From positions 677,596 through 741,595 of the forward strand of contig NZ_CANMCZ010000001.1 in assembly GCF_947496485.1 (NCBI RefSeq): 64,000 nucleotides of DNA, read 5' to 3'. Numbering within the stretch: the first letter of the stretch is position 1; each line of letters starts with the position of its first letter. A program made the translations under genes and the position numbers. The stretch comes from an uncultured Winogradskyella sp. (GTDB taxonomy: Bacteria > Bacteroidota > Bacteroidia > Flavobacteriales > Flavobacteriaceae). The notes under the pieces are model-generated. The model saw only the letters and a program-made list of their open reading frames with translations. It searched no databases and was not told the origin of the DNA. Below are positions 18,906-28,029 of this stretch, one piece after another.

Positions 18906-20555
18906 ATGTTATCAATTATAACCTTTGTTGGATTCACTGCTTTAGTTGCTATTATAGCATGGTATGCAACTCGAAAAACAGATGAAACCTCAGCTGATGG
19001 TTTTTATTTAGCCGGAAGAAGTCTCGGTGCATTAACCATAGCGGGTTCTCTTTTACTCACAAATCTTTCTGCTGAACAAATTGTAGGACTCAACGGGTCT
19101 GCTTTTAAAGAAGGTTTAATGGTAATGGCTTGGGAAACACTCGCGGCAATCGCAATTATTTTTGGTGCTCTATTTTTGTTACCTAAGTATATGAGTTCTG
19201 GAATTACTACGGTCCCAGAGTTTATCGAAACACGATTTGACAAGCAAACTAAAGCGATGTTATCATTGCTTTTCTTAATCGCTTATGCAATTGTCTTATT
19301 ACCAACAATTTTATACTCAGGGTCTTTAGCGTTTAGTACCATGTTTGATTTACCAGAGCTTTTCGGTCTTTCGGAAAATGCTGTTATTTGGATTTGTGTT
19401 TGGAGTATTGGTATCATAGGTGTTATTTACGCCATTTTTGGTGGACTAAAAGCTGTAGCTGTTTCAGATTTAATTAATGCGATTGGATTACTCGTTGGTG
19501 GATTATTGATTCCTGTTTTTGGGTTACTTTTAATTGGTGATGGAAGTGTTAGCGAAGGTTTAAGTATATTATGGAATTCCAATCCAGAGAAATTTGATAT
19601 GCGTGGAGAAGTAGATTCGTCTATTCCATTCGGAACCTTGTTTACAGGAATGATGCTAGCACAAATCTATTATTGGGGAACCAATCAATCTATTCTGCAA
19701 CGTGTTTTTGCAGCGAAAAGTCTTAAAGAAGGACAAAAAGGAATGCTCTTAGCTGCTTTTGTAAAGTTTATAATTCCTATAGTTGTGGTTCTACCAGGTA
19801 TTATCGCGTGGCATGTTTTTGATGGTAACTTAGAAAATGCTGATCAGGCTTATCCTGCCTTAGTTAAGAAAGTACTACCAACTGCTTTTATTGGATTCTT
19901 TGCTGCTGTACTTTTTGGAGCGGTTCTAAGTTCTTTCAATAGTTTGTTAAATAGTAGCGCCACATTATTCGGCTTCGATTTGTATAAGCAATACTTCAAT
20001 AGAGAAGCAACCGAAAAACAAACAGTTAAAGCAGGAAAGCGATTTGGACTCATCGTTGCTGCTGTATCAATGCTTATTGCCCCGTTTATTGCAAATGCTC
20101 CAGATGGTTTATTCAGTTACATTCAGCAATCATTAGGTAGTCTGAGTGTACCAATATTAGCTGTTGTACTTGTTGGTGTTTACACAAAGAAAGTACCAGC
20201 AGTGGGTGCGAAAATAGTGCTCTCCGTTGGAGTTATTTTATACCTCGTAAGTTTAATCTTCTTAGAACCTTATTTTAGAGGTGCTGCTGAGGCACAAGCG
20301 ATTGCAGATGGAATTACTAATGCAAGTCAATTGAATATTATAAAAGCTGAAGCTTATCCTCATTATCTTCATGTAATGGGTATCTTATTTGTATTTAATA
20401 TTATAGTAATGCTAATTGCTGGAAAATTGAAACCTAAAAAGGACGAATACATTCCTAAGCAAACTGACATCATTGATATAACACCATGGAAACATGCCAT
20501 TACTGTAAGTATTATAATTGCAATACTCGTATTAGCAACATATTTTGTATTCTAA
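18906..20555 (+). CDS. Sodium/solute symporter (SSS family), probably for a sugar
   Basis: A 549-residue inner-membrane carrier with about 14 hydrophobic helices, of the SSS family (SglT-like). Family features include the N-terminal DGFYLAGRSLGALTIAGSLLLTNLSAEQIVGLNG region, where helix 1 is broken and binds substrate and sodium, and YYWGTNQSILQRVFAAKSLKEGQKG near residues 256-280, a strongly conserved block of sugar-type members. The alpha-glucosidase gene follows 23 bases downstream, so the carrier probably brings in an alpha-glucoside or its products. A CTAACTAA motif lies 13 bases before the ATG and the palindromic operator lies about 90 bases upstream. Confidence 0.9.
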   Translation: MLSIITFVGFTALVAIIAWYATRKTDETSADGFYLAGRSLGALTIAGSLLLTNLSAEQIVGLNGSAFKEGLMVMAWETLAAIAIIFGALFLLPKYMSSGITTVPEFIETRFDKQTKAMLSLLFLIAYAIVLLPTILYSGSLAFSTMFDLPELFGLSENAVIWICVWSIGIIGVIYAIFGGLKAVAVSDLINAIGLLVGGLLIPVFGLLLIGDGSVSEGLSILWNSNPEKFDMRGEVDSSIPFGTLFTGMMLAQIYYWGTNQSILQRVFAAKSLKEGQKGMLLAAFVKFIIPIVVVLPGIIAWHVFDGNLENADQAYPALVKKVLPTAFIGFFAAVLFGAVLSSFNSLLNSSATLFGFDLYKQYFNREATEKQTVKAGKRFGLIVAAVSMLIAPFIANAPDGLFSYIQQSLGSLSVPILAVVLVGVYTKKVPAVGAKIVLSVGVILYLVSLIFLEPYFRGAAEAQAIADGITNASQLNIIKAEAYPHYLHVMGILFVFNIIVMLIAGKLKPKKDEYIPKQTDIIDITPWKHAITVSIIIAILVLATYFVF

Positions 20556-20578
20556 ATTAAATTAGTTTCGTCGAGTTT

Positions 20579-22240
20579 ATGAAAAAAACATGGTGGAAAG
20601 AAGGAGTGGTTTATCAAATATATCCACGCTCTTTTAAAGATTCAACGGGTAATGGTATCGGAGATATTTACGGTATCATAGATAAGTTAGACTATATAAA
20701 ATCGCTTGGAATAGATATCATTTGGCTTTGTCCTATTTATGAATCTCCAAATGATGATAACGGATACGATATATCAGACTACAAAGCTATTTCAGAGGAT
20801 TTTGGTGGCTCTGAGGCTTTTGACAAACTACTTGATGGTATGCATAAACGAGGCCTAAAACTCGTTATGGATTTAGTTCTTAACCACAGTTCTGATGAAC
20901 ATGATTGGTTTAAAGAATCTCGAAAATCCAAAGACAACCCTTACAGAGATTATTACTTTTGGAAACCCTCTAAAAATGATAATCCACCAAATAATTGGGT
21001 TTCGTTTTTTAGCGGCTCTGCTTGGAAAAGGGATGCTATAACAGACGAATATTTTTTACACTTATTTACCAAAAAGCAACCAGACCTTAATTGGGAAAAT
21101 CCAAAAGTGCGTAAAGAAATACACAATATTGTTGAGTATTGGTGTAAAAAAGGAGTTGATGGATTTAGAATGGATGTGATTTCACTAATTTCAAAAAACC
21201 TTGACTTTCCTGATAGTCCATATCCTGATGATTATGGAAAAACCATAAAAAACTACTACGCCAACGGTTCTAAAATACACCAGTATTTACATCAACTCAA
21301 TCGTGAGGTCTTATCGAGATATGATATTATGACTGTTGGAGAAGGTCCAGGAATCGATTTAGACAATGGACTGGATTACGTGAATGAAGACAGAAATGAA
21401 CTCAACATGATTTTTCACTTTGACCATATGTTTATAGACAATGGACCAGGCGGAAAATACGATCCTATTGATGTATCCTTACCAAAATTCAAAAAAGTAT
21501 TTAGTGATTGGGATAAAAAATTAAAGGACAAAGGATGGGGGAGCATCTTTTTAGGAAATCATGATTTTTCTAGAATGGTATCTCGTTTCGGAAATGATTC
21601 AACATACCATACAGAATCGGCAAAGCTACTTGCTATGCTATTACTAACGCTAAGAGGTACAGTCTATATTTATCAAGGTGATGAAATTGGAATGACTAAT
21701 GTAGCTTACCCTAAAATTGAAGATTATAATGATGTTGAAACCCTAGGTAGCTGGAATGAAGCATTAGCCAAAGGTGAAGACATGACAGAATTTTTAAAAC
21801 TAGTACATAGACAAAGTAGAGATAATGCACGTACACCAGTACAATGGAACTCAACCAAAAATGGTGGATTTTCTCTTGGAAATCCTTGGTTGAAAGTCAA
21901 TGAAAATTACTCATCAATTAATGTTGAAGCTCAGGAAAATGACAAAAACTCCATTCTAAATTTTTATAGAAAAATGATAGCGTTTAGAAAGGCAAATAAA
22001 GTTATGGTTTATGGAGATTACGAATGTATCAATCCAGAAGATACTAACTTGTTTATCTATAAACGCTCGAACGAAAAAGAAAGTTATTTGATTATACTGA
22101 ATTTTAGCAACACTATCCAAACTGTTGATCATCTCAATTTAGATATCGAACATTCTAAACTAGTGATTTCAAATATTGAAACATTAAATCCTAAAAATGA
22201 ACTGAGACCTTGGGAAGCGCAGTTACGACAATATAACTAA
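20579..22240 (+). CDS. GH13 alpha-glucosidase, oligo-1,6-glucosidase type
   Basis: A 553-residue enzyme without a signal peptide, so cytoplasmic. It is a complete GH13 (alpha/beta)8 hydrolase with DLVLNH (region I, about 98-103), nucleophile Asp 199 in GFRMDVIS, acid/base Glu 255 in VGEG, and Asp 329 in GNHD. The Val after the nucleophile is the residue usually found in enzymes that prefer alpha-1,6 bonds (oligo-1,6-glucosidase, isomaltase); maltases commonly have Thr or Ala there. It follows the sodium/sugar symporter and probably hydrolyses the imported alpha-glucosides. Its last 4 bases overlap the convergent DUF1080 gene. Confidence 0.93.
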   Translation: MKKTWWKEGVVYQIYPRSFKDSTGNGIGDIYGIIDKLDYIKSLGIDIIWLCPIYESPNDDNGYDISDYKAISEDFGGSEAFDKLLDGMHKRGLKLVMDLVLNHSSDEHDWFKESRKSKDNPYRDYYFWKPSKNDNPPNNWVSFFSGSAWKRDAITDEYFLHLFTKKQPDLNWENPKVRKEIHNIVEYWCKKGVDGFRMDVISLISKNLDFPDSPYPDDYGKTIKNYYANGSKIHQYLHQLNREVLSRYDIMTVGEGPGIDLDNGLDYVNEDRNELNMIFHFDHMFIDNGPGGKYDPIDVSLPKFKKVFSDWDKKLKDKGWGSIFLGNHDFSRMVSRFGNDSTYHTESAKLLAMLLLTLRGTVYIYQGDEIGMTNVAYPKIEDYNDVETLGSWNEALAKGEDMTEFLKLVHRQSRDNARTPVQWNSTKNGGFSLGNPWLKVNENYSSINVEAQENDKNSILNFYRKMIAFRKANKVMVYGDYECINPEDTNLFIYKRSNEKESYLIILNFSNTIQTVDHLNLDIEHSKLVISNIETLNPKNELRPWEAQLRQYN

Positions 22241-23526
22241 TCTAATTTTTTGATTTTTATATTTCTATACCAAACCGTATCAGTATGGTCTTGTAATCCA
22301 ATTTTACCAGGTCCGTTAACTGCATAATTTTCTTTATAACTCGAAAATTTACTGTTCTCAATCATTTCTTTCCACGAAGGCGAATTGGTATCATATGCTA
22401 CTACCTTTTCACCATTTAACCAATGTTCAATAACGCCTTTATTTTTAATAATTTTCACTCTATTCCACTCTCCATGTGCTCTTGTTCTTCGCTCTGAAGA
22501 TGGAATTAAATCATATAAATCACCTGCTCTATGCGACGTAATAAGACCATCTTTTTGACCTTGATCATCTAAAACTTGCATTTCTGGACTAGATTTCCAT
22601 CCTTCATCATATTCATCCAACTCTTGAATTGTATAAAATATACCACTGTTGCCGTGTTTTGAAATCTTCCATTCTAAATTTAACTCAAAGTTCTCAAAAG
22701 ATTCATCGGTGACGATATCTAAACCACCATCACGTTCCTTATTTTCATTACCGTAATCAAATTTTACCCCTCCTAAATAATAGGTGAAGTATTTATCGTA
22801 ACCCTCAAACTTAAGTGTTCCATCTTCAACAATCCACTTATTACCAATTTTATCAGGCTTATTATACGTATGCCATCCATTCAATGATTTTCCATCAAAT
22901 AGCAATTGCCATCCATTGGCTTTTTCTTCATCAGACAGTGTATTCAGTAATCCTGTGTCTTCATTGTTTTCGTTAAAAATTTTAGTTTTCCCTAAATCTG
23001 CGCTATCAAAAAATTCATTCGGAATAACCTCAAATTTTTCACCATCTCTAGACCATTCTAAAACCAAATGTGGCTCTAACTTCCCAGGAAAATATTCATA
23101 ATCAAAAATCGCATTTCCAATGTTTATTTTACGCTTTCCTATTTTAGAACTTTGTTCATGAAATTCATTATGCACTACCAAATCAACATTATTTAATTGA
23201 AGTTTAACCTTACCAGAACTTGTAAGCCTAAAGTAATAATCACCTGCGTCGCTAATTTTTAAAGCACCTAAACCACGTAGCATAAAATTAGATGTATCAC
23301 CAATGAAATGAGTACGAGATGTTAAATTAATATTCGATAATTTCTTTGGGATTTGTTTTACTTCAGGATTAATTGTGGAGTCAATCAATGTGTTGTTTAT
23401 ATCTAAAAAGATAGCATCATATACTCCTTCTACAAGTTCATCATTTATCTGTTCATTATTTTTTTCTTTGCAGCTATTGGTGCAAATTAATGTCAACATA
23501 ACAACTATTATAATGCTATTTTTCAT
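22237..23526 (-). CDS. PA14-like + DUF1080 (3-keto-disaccharide hydrolase) lipoprotein
   Basis: A 429-residue exported lipoprotein (lipobox TNSC, Cys 19). Residues about 60-170 look like a PA14-type carbohydrate-binding domain (GDYYFRLTSSGKVKLQLNN ... VLEWSRDGEKFEVIPNEFF). Residues about 205-428 are a DUF1080 domain, a concanavalin-like fold now named 3-keto-disaccharide hydrolase, with WQLLFDGKSLNGWHTY at its start, SGIFYTIQE in the middle and NRVKIIKNKGVIEHWLNGEKV near the end. The expected role is cleaving glycosidic bonds of 3-keto-glycosides outside the inner membrane. It is the last gene of the operon that begins at 27935. The domain pairing is inferred by eye. Confidence 0.85.
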   Translation of the reverse strand: MKNSIIIVVMLTLICTNSCKEKNNEQINDELVEGVYDAIFLDINNTLIDSTINPEVKQIPKKLSNINLTSRTHFIGDTSNFMLRGLGALKISDAGDYYFRLTSSGKVKLQLNNVDLVVHNEFHEQSSKIGKRKINIGNAIFDYEYFPGKLEPHLVLEWSRDGEKFEVIPNEFFDSADLGKTKIFNENNEDTGLLNTLSDEEKANGWQLLFDGKSLNGWHTYNKPDKIGNKWIVEDGTLKFEGYDKYFTYYLGGVKFDYGNENKERDGGLDIVTDESFENFELNLEWKISKHGNSGIFYTIQELDEYDEGWKSSPEMQVLDDQGQKDGLITSHRAGDLYDLIPSSERRTRAHGEWNRVKIIKNKGVIEHWLNGEKVVAYDTNSPSWKEMIENSKFSSYKENYAVNGPGKIGLQDHTDTVWYRNIKIKKLD

Positions 23527-23535
23527 ATACTATTT

Positions 23536-24585
23536 TTATAAACCTAGGATTTTTTTTAATTGTTCTTTGTCTGTTTTTGATCCAGCAAAATCATCAAAGC
23601 GTTTTTCTGTAGCTTCAATGATGTGGTCTTGAATAAATTTTACACCTTCGCGCGCTCCTTGTTCTGGACTTTTAATACAACATTCCCATTCCATAACCGC
23701 CCAAACATCGCAACCATATTCAGTCAATTTAGTAAAAATTGTTTTGAAATCTACTTGACCGTCACCAGGTGAGCGATAACGACCTGCACGATCTATCCAA
23801 TCACCATAACCACCAAAGGCCCCCTTTTTTCCTGTAGGATTAAATTCTGAATCTTTTACGTGAAAGGCTTTAATAAATTCGTGATAATGATCTATATATT
23901 CAATATAATCTAATTGCTGAAGTACAAAATGTGATGGGTCATATAAAATATTGACACGTTTGTGATTATTTGTTGCTTCTAAAAAACGTTCAAAAGTAAC
24001 ACCATCATGCAAATCTTCTCCTGGATGAATCTCGTAACACACATCTACTCCTTGTTCATCATAATGATTTAAAATTGGTGTCCAACGTTTTGCCAATTCC
24101 TCAAAACCCATTTCCACCAATCCATCAGGACGTTGAGGCCAAGGATGCATGGTATGCCAAAGTAGTGATCCAGAAAATGTAGCATGTACATTTAGTCCCA
24201 ATCTGCGACTGGCTGTTGCAGCATCTTTTACTTGTTGAATAGCCCACTCTGTTCTCGCTTTTGGATTACCTTTACAATTATCTGGAGCAAAATTATCAAA
24301 CATTATATCGTATGCAGGATGCACAGCGACCAACTGCCCTTGAAGATGTGTTGATAATTCAGTAATTTCTAGTCCGTAAGAATTGATTTTGCCTTTAAAC
24401 TCATCACAATACGTTTGACTCTCAGCAGCTTTCCCTAAATCTATTAAGCTCGGATCTGTTGGTATCTGAATACCTTTATAGCCCAAATCACTTGCCCATT
24501 TACATAAACCATCCAAAGAATTAAATGGCTCCTTATCATCCATAAATTGTGCTAAAAATACTGCAGGTCCCTTTATTGTTTTCAT
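23536..24585 (-). CDS. Sugar phosphate isomerase/epimerase-like TIM barrel
   Basis: A cytoplasmic xylose-isomerase-like TIM-barrel protein of 349 residues when read from the ATG at 24585; a TTG two codons upstream (24591) is also open but the ATG is preferred. Metal-site residues of the fold are visible: Glu in CYEIHPGED, Asp/His in ILYDPSHF, His in FHVKDSEF, and Glu in VMEWECC. Relatives in 3-keto-sugar clusters act as isomerases or epimerases, or in some cases as 3-keto-glycoside lyases. It follows the Gfo/Idh/MocA gene by 6 bases. The exact reaction cannot be read from sequence. Confidence 0.87.
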   Translation of the reverse strand: MKTIKGPAVFLAQFMDDKEPFNSLDGLCKWASDLGYKGIQIPTDPSLIDLGKAAESQTYCDEFKGKINSYGLEITELSTHLQGQLVAVHPAYDIMFDNFAPDNCKGNPKARTEWAIQQVKDAATASRRLGLNVHATFSGSLLWHTMHPWPQRPDGLVEMGFEELAKRWTPILNHYDEQGVDVCYEIHPGEDLHDGVTFERFLEATNNHKRVNILYDPSHFVLQQLDYIEYIDHYHEFIKAFHVKDSEFNPTGKKGAFGGYGDWIDRAGRYRSPGDGQVDFKTIFTKLTEYGCDVWAVMEWECCIKSPEQGAREGVKFIQDHIIEATEKRFDDFAGSKTDKEQLKKILGL

Positions 24586-24591
24586 TCTCAA

Positions 24592-25734
24592 TTATTGTTT
24601 ATCTAAATTCACCCAAACATTACCTTTTTTGTGAGACTCTACTGCTTTTTCAATAAAATCCATACCTCTAACTCCATCTATAATAGTAGGAAATTCGCCA
24701 TGATCATAATCTTTATATCTTATAGCTTTGGCTACGCCTTTATAAATATTTCCCATAGAGTCAAAAATACCTTCAGGGTGTCCAGGTGGTAGTTTTGTTC
24801 CATCTAAGGATAACTCATTATTGTAGGCATGTCCTGGCTTTAAAACCTGAAGTGGCTTATCTTCTTCTAACAAATAAAGGTAATTAGGATTTTCCTGTTC
24901 CCATTTTAATCCGGCTTTATCTCCATAAATCTGAACTGTAAAATTGTTTTCTTCACCAGTGGCAATCTGACTTGCTCGTATGACACCTTTCACATTTTGT
25001 CCACATCGAATTAAAACCGTACCATCAATATCCATCTGATTATCTTCATACAAATAATTGAGGTCAGCTAAGATTGATTCTACTCGTAAACCAGACATAT
25101 ACTCCACCATATCAAAGGCATGTGTTCCAATATCTCCAATACAGCAACTGATTCCTGATTTTTCAGGATCTAATCTCCAAGTCGATTTACGTAATTCTTT
25201 ATCATGAATAATAGGATTTATCCAACCTTGATAATATTGCGCATCAATCTTCTGAATTTTTCCAATAGTCCCATTTGCAATCATCTGGCGCATCTGACGT
25301 ACCATAGGATAACCTGTATATGTATAAGTAACCGCAAAAACAGTATCTGACTTTTTCAGAATCTCATGAAGAATTTTTGCCTCTTCATATGTTGTGGTCA
25401 TTGGTTTTTCGCAAATGACATTAAAACCATTTTCTAATAGTTTTTTAGCCATTGGGAAATGCAGAAAATTAGGAGTTAAGATAGAAATGACTTCCATTCG
25501 CTTATCTACCGGAAGCTCCAATTCTTTTTCGATTAAGGTATCTAAATCCTCATAAATTTGATCTGTCGAAATACCTATTTGGTTCGCAAACTTAATACTC
25601 TCATCGATAGATGGATTGAATGATCCACCAACTAATTGATACCTATCAAACATAGTTGATGCCACACGATGCAACACACCAATGAGAGAATCACCACCAC
25701 CACCTAAAATACCAAGTCTTATTTTTTTACTCAT
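24592..25734 (-). CDS. Gfo/Idh/MocA-family oxidoreductase
   Basis: A 380-residue cytoplasmic NAD(P)-dependent dehydrogenase. The N-terminal Rossmann fold (about 1-125) has a glycine-rich loop ILGGGGDSLIG, followed by the family's catalytic-lysine motif CEKPMTTT (about 109-116); a C-terminal alpha/beta domain follows. Such enzymes oxidise or reduce sugar carbons, and in 3-keto-glycoside pathways they interconvert 3-keto and 3-hydroxy sugars. It lies between the MFS carrier gene (4 bases) and the TIM-barrel gene, in the same operon. Confidence 0.9.
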   Translation of the reverse strand: MSKKIRLGILGGGGDSLIGVLHRVASTMFDRYQLVGGSFNPSIDESIKFANQIGISTDQIYEDLDTLIEKELELPVDKRMEVISILTPNFLHFPMAKKLLENGFNVICEKPMTTTYEEAKILHEILKKSDTVFAVTYTYTGYPMVRQMRQMIANGTIGKIQKIDAQYYQGWINPIIHDKELRKSTWRLDPEKSGISCCIGDIGTHAFDMVEYMSGLRVESILADLNYLYEDNQMDIDGTVLIRCGQNVKGVIRASQIATGEENNFTVQIYGDKAGLKWEQENPNYLYLLEEDKPLQVLKPGHAYNNELSLDGTKLPPGHPEGIFDSMGNIYKGVAKAIRYKDYDHGEFPTIIDGVRGMDFIEKAVESHKKGNVWVNLDKQ

Positions 25735-25738
25735 AAAA

Positions 25739-26971
25739 TTATGACTCTTTATATTCTACTTTTTCGTTTTTAAATAAAATTGCAAATAGAATAAATACCA
25801 CAATTGCAAAGATTGAAGGGAAAATCCAGATATCTTTCCAGCTGTGTGCACCTTCACTTATTAAATTTTTATCCACTATTTGACCTGACACCCAAAAACC
25901 TACCAACATACCAACACCATAGGTTGCTAATGTAATTAGACCTTGAGCCGCACTCTTTATTTTTTCACCCGCTTTAGAATCGGTATAAATTTGACCAGAA
26001 ACAAAGAAGAAATCATAACAAATACCATGCAGTGCAATACCTGTTACGAGCATAAAGAATAAATCGCCACCGTTACCGTAGGCAAATAATACGTAACGAA
26101 TGGCCCAAGCTAACATGCCGAATAGCACAGTCTTTTTAAAACCATATTTTTTGAAGAAAAATGGCAACAATAACATAAATGCAACCTCAGAGATTTGTCC
26201 CAATGAAGCCCAAGCTGTTGAATTTTCAACTTTATATTCGGTTAAAAACAAACTAATATTTTGATAATAAAAAGCTAAAGGAATACAGATTAAAAATGAT
26301 GATAAAAAGAAAATTAAAAAATTTCTATCCTTCAATAATTTTAAAGCATCTAATCCTAATATATCAGAAATTGAAGCTTTTTCATTTTTATCTGCAGTTG
26401 GTGGTGTTTTAGGCAAAAAGAAACTAAACACACCTAATATTGCTGATGCAACAGCTACCATTATGAATGTGTTTGACAACATTCCGCTTGCTATGTTAGC
26501 TTCAGAATCCCATTTAAAAAGGAAACTAATCGCTAAACCTGCAAGAATCCAACCTATTGTTCCCCAAACGCGTACTATTGGAAACTGTTTTTCTGGATCA
26601 TCCATTTGATTAAAAGAAACAGAATTTACTAATGCCAAAGTTGGCATATAAGCAATCATATAGCCTAAAACGTAAGGATAAAATGCACTGAAATCAGTCG
26701 CCTGAGACATCATATACATTAATACAGCTCCTAAAATATGAAGAACACCAAGGATTTTTTCAGCATTAAAATATCGATCAGCAATTAAACCTATAACAAA
26801 AGGCGCAATAATTGCTCCCCAAGACTGAGTTGAATAAGCCATACCTGTCTCGGCTCCTGAAGCACCTAAATTGCTTCCTAAAAAAGTGCCCATTGTAACA
26901 AACCAACCTCCCCAAATAAAAAATTCGAGAAACATCATTATTGATAACTTAGCAGATGTAGAAGACTTCAT
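25739..26971 (-). CDS. MFS carrier, nucleoside:proton symporter (NupG-like) type
   Basis: A 410-residue inner-membrane protein with 12 hydrophobic helices. The N-terminal LEFFIWGGWFVTMGTFL and the FPIVRVWGTIGWILAG block (about residues 129-144) are typical of the NupG/XapB-like MFS branch. In Bacteroidota many members of this branch sit beside sugar isomerases and Gfo/Idh/MocA enzymes and probably carry sugars or keto-sugars rather than nucleosides. It starts 1 base after the stop of the gene upstream. The substrate is inferred from context. Confidence 0.85.
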   Translation of the reverse strand: MKSSTSAKLSIMMFLEFFIWGGWFVTMGTFLGSNLGASGAETGMAYSTQSWGAIIAPFVIGLIADRYFNAEKILGVLHILGAVLMYMMSQATDFSAFYPYVLGYMIAYMPTLALVNSVSFNQMDDPEKQFPIVRVWGTIGWILAGLAISFLFKWDSEANIASGMLSNTFIMVAVASAILGVFSFFLPKTPPTADKNEKASISDILGLDALKLLKDRNFLIFFLSSFLICIPLAFYYQNISLFLTEYKVENSTAWASLGQISEVAFMLLLPFFFKKYGFKKTVLFGMLAWAIRYVLFAYGNGGDLFFMLVTGIALHGICYDFFFVSGQIYTDSKAGEKIKSAAQGLITLATYGVGMLVGFWVSGQIVDKNLISEGAHSWKDIWIFPSIFAIVVFILFAILFKNEKVEYKES

Positions 26972-26972
26972 A

Positions 26973-27935
26973 TTAGTTAGTATTTAAATGTTTTAATAAT
27001 AACGCTTTGGTAGCCAAGATTCCTTTTCGCTCGTCCAAAGTTTCATGCTCGTATTCTACGCTTATATATCCATCGTAACCAGATTTCTTGATTGTCTGTA
27101 TAAACTTTTTAAAATCTAAAGTAGTTTCATTTCCATCAGCATCGAACTCATAAGCTTTTGCACTCACTGCTTGAGCTTTAGTCATTAAACGCTCAAAGCC
27201 TTCGTACTTATCTGGATATTCCTCTGCGCAATCTCCCCAATTTTCATCTTTAGTTCTTTTAATACACCAATTGCCAAAATCTGCAAGTGTGCCACAGTTT
27301 TTCATATCGATCTTATCTATAAGGGGAATAAGTAATCTTGGATCTGATGAATACCATCCATGATTCTCAGCAAGTACGCTAATGTTTTTATTAGCAGCGT
27401 ATTCAGACAATCGTTTTAGACCATCATAAGTATTCTCTACCCATTCATCAGCATCAAAAGTGCCAAAAGTATTTACTCTTATAGCATGGCAACCTAAATA
27501 ATCAGCTGCATCTACATATTTTTTGTGCATTTCTACGGCCTCATCGCGTTTAGTTTTATCAGAGTGTGATAAATCACCAGCACCATCTACCATAATAAGT
27601 ACATTTTTTATTCCATACTTTTCACTCTCTACCTTCCATCTTTCTATAACAGCATCAAAGCCCATACTATCAATTTCTTTTTTATATAATTGGTCTACCC
27701 ATTCAACAGCACTAAAACCAAGTTCCTTTGCTACTTTGGGAAAATCAAAAGGGTTCAACTTACCTGTTTCAATTTCTCTATGCAGAGACCATTGTGCTAA
27801 GGATATTTTTGAATTATAATTTTCTTTAGCAATTTCTTTTTGATCCTTTTTTAAATTTTCTTCTTTTTTTTCCTGATTGCAGCTTAGAAAATTAAGTGCA
27901 ATAAGAGACAATAGAATTACAAAAAAATGTTTCAT
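26973..27935 (-). CDS. Exported sugar isomerase/epimerase-like TIM barrel (lipoprotein)
   Basis: A 320-residue xylose-isomerase-like TIM barrel with a lipoprotein signal peptide (LNFLSC, Cys 19), so unlike its cytoplasmic relative at 23536 it acts outside the inner membrane. The barrel starts near residue 44 (KISLAQWSLHREI) and shows metal-type residues in AENHGW, LADFGNW and SVEYEHE. It is the first gene of a five-gene operon. Direct repeats likely bound by the AraC regulator lie just upstream. Periplasmic placement would suit processing of 3-keto-glycosides made by the membrane-side GMC dehydrogenase. Confidence 0.87.
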   Translation of the reverse strand: MKHFFVILLSLIALNFLSCNQEKKEENLKKDQKEIAKENYNSKISLAQWSLHREIETGKLNPFDFPKVAKELGFSAVEWVDQLYKKEIDSMGFDAVIERWKVESEKYGIKNVLIMVDGAGDLSHSDKTKRDEAVEMHKKYVDAADYLGCHAIRVNTFGTFDADEWVENTYDGLKRLSEYAANKNISVLAENHGWYSSDPRLLIPLIDKIDMKNCGTLADFGNWCIKRTKDENWGDCAEEYPDKYEGFERLMTKAQAVSAKAYEFDADGNETTLDFKKFIQTIKKSGYDGYISVEYEHETLDERKGILATKALLLKHLNTN

Positions 27936-27983
27936 CAGTAATATTTAGTTAGTTTAGAATTGAAAAATAATCAATTAGATAAA

Positions 27984-28012
27984 ATTCAGTGTTTACTTTT
28001 ATTCAGTGAAAG
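27984..28012 (-). promoter_or_regulatory. Direct repeats, likely AraC-type operator
   Basis: On the minus strand CACTGAAT occurs twice (28008-28001 and 27991-27984) with a 17-base period, as AraC-family proteins often require. The upstream copy extends to CTTTCACTGAA (28012-28002), which recurs exactly at 29067-29077 in the same orientation relative to the GMC operon. It lies 49-77 bases before the start at 27935. Confidence 0.5.
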
Positions 28013-28029
28013 AATTTAAACAAAATGAA

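Noticed and set aside
25739..26971. A true nucleoside transporter
   Set aside because: The branch is NupG-like, but no nucleoside-metabolism gene is nearby and the operon is for sugar chemistry, so the substrate was left open.
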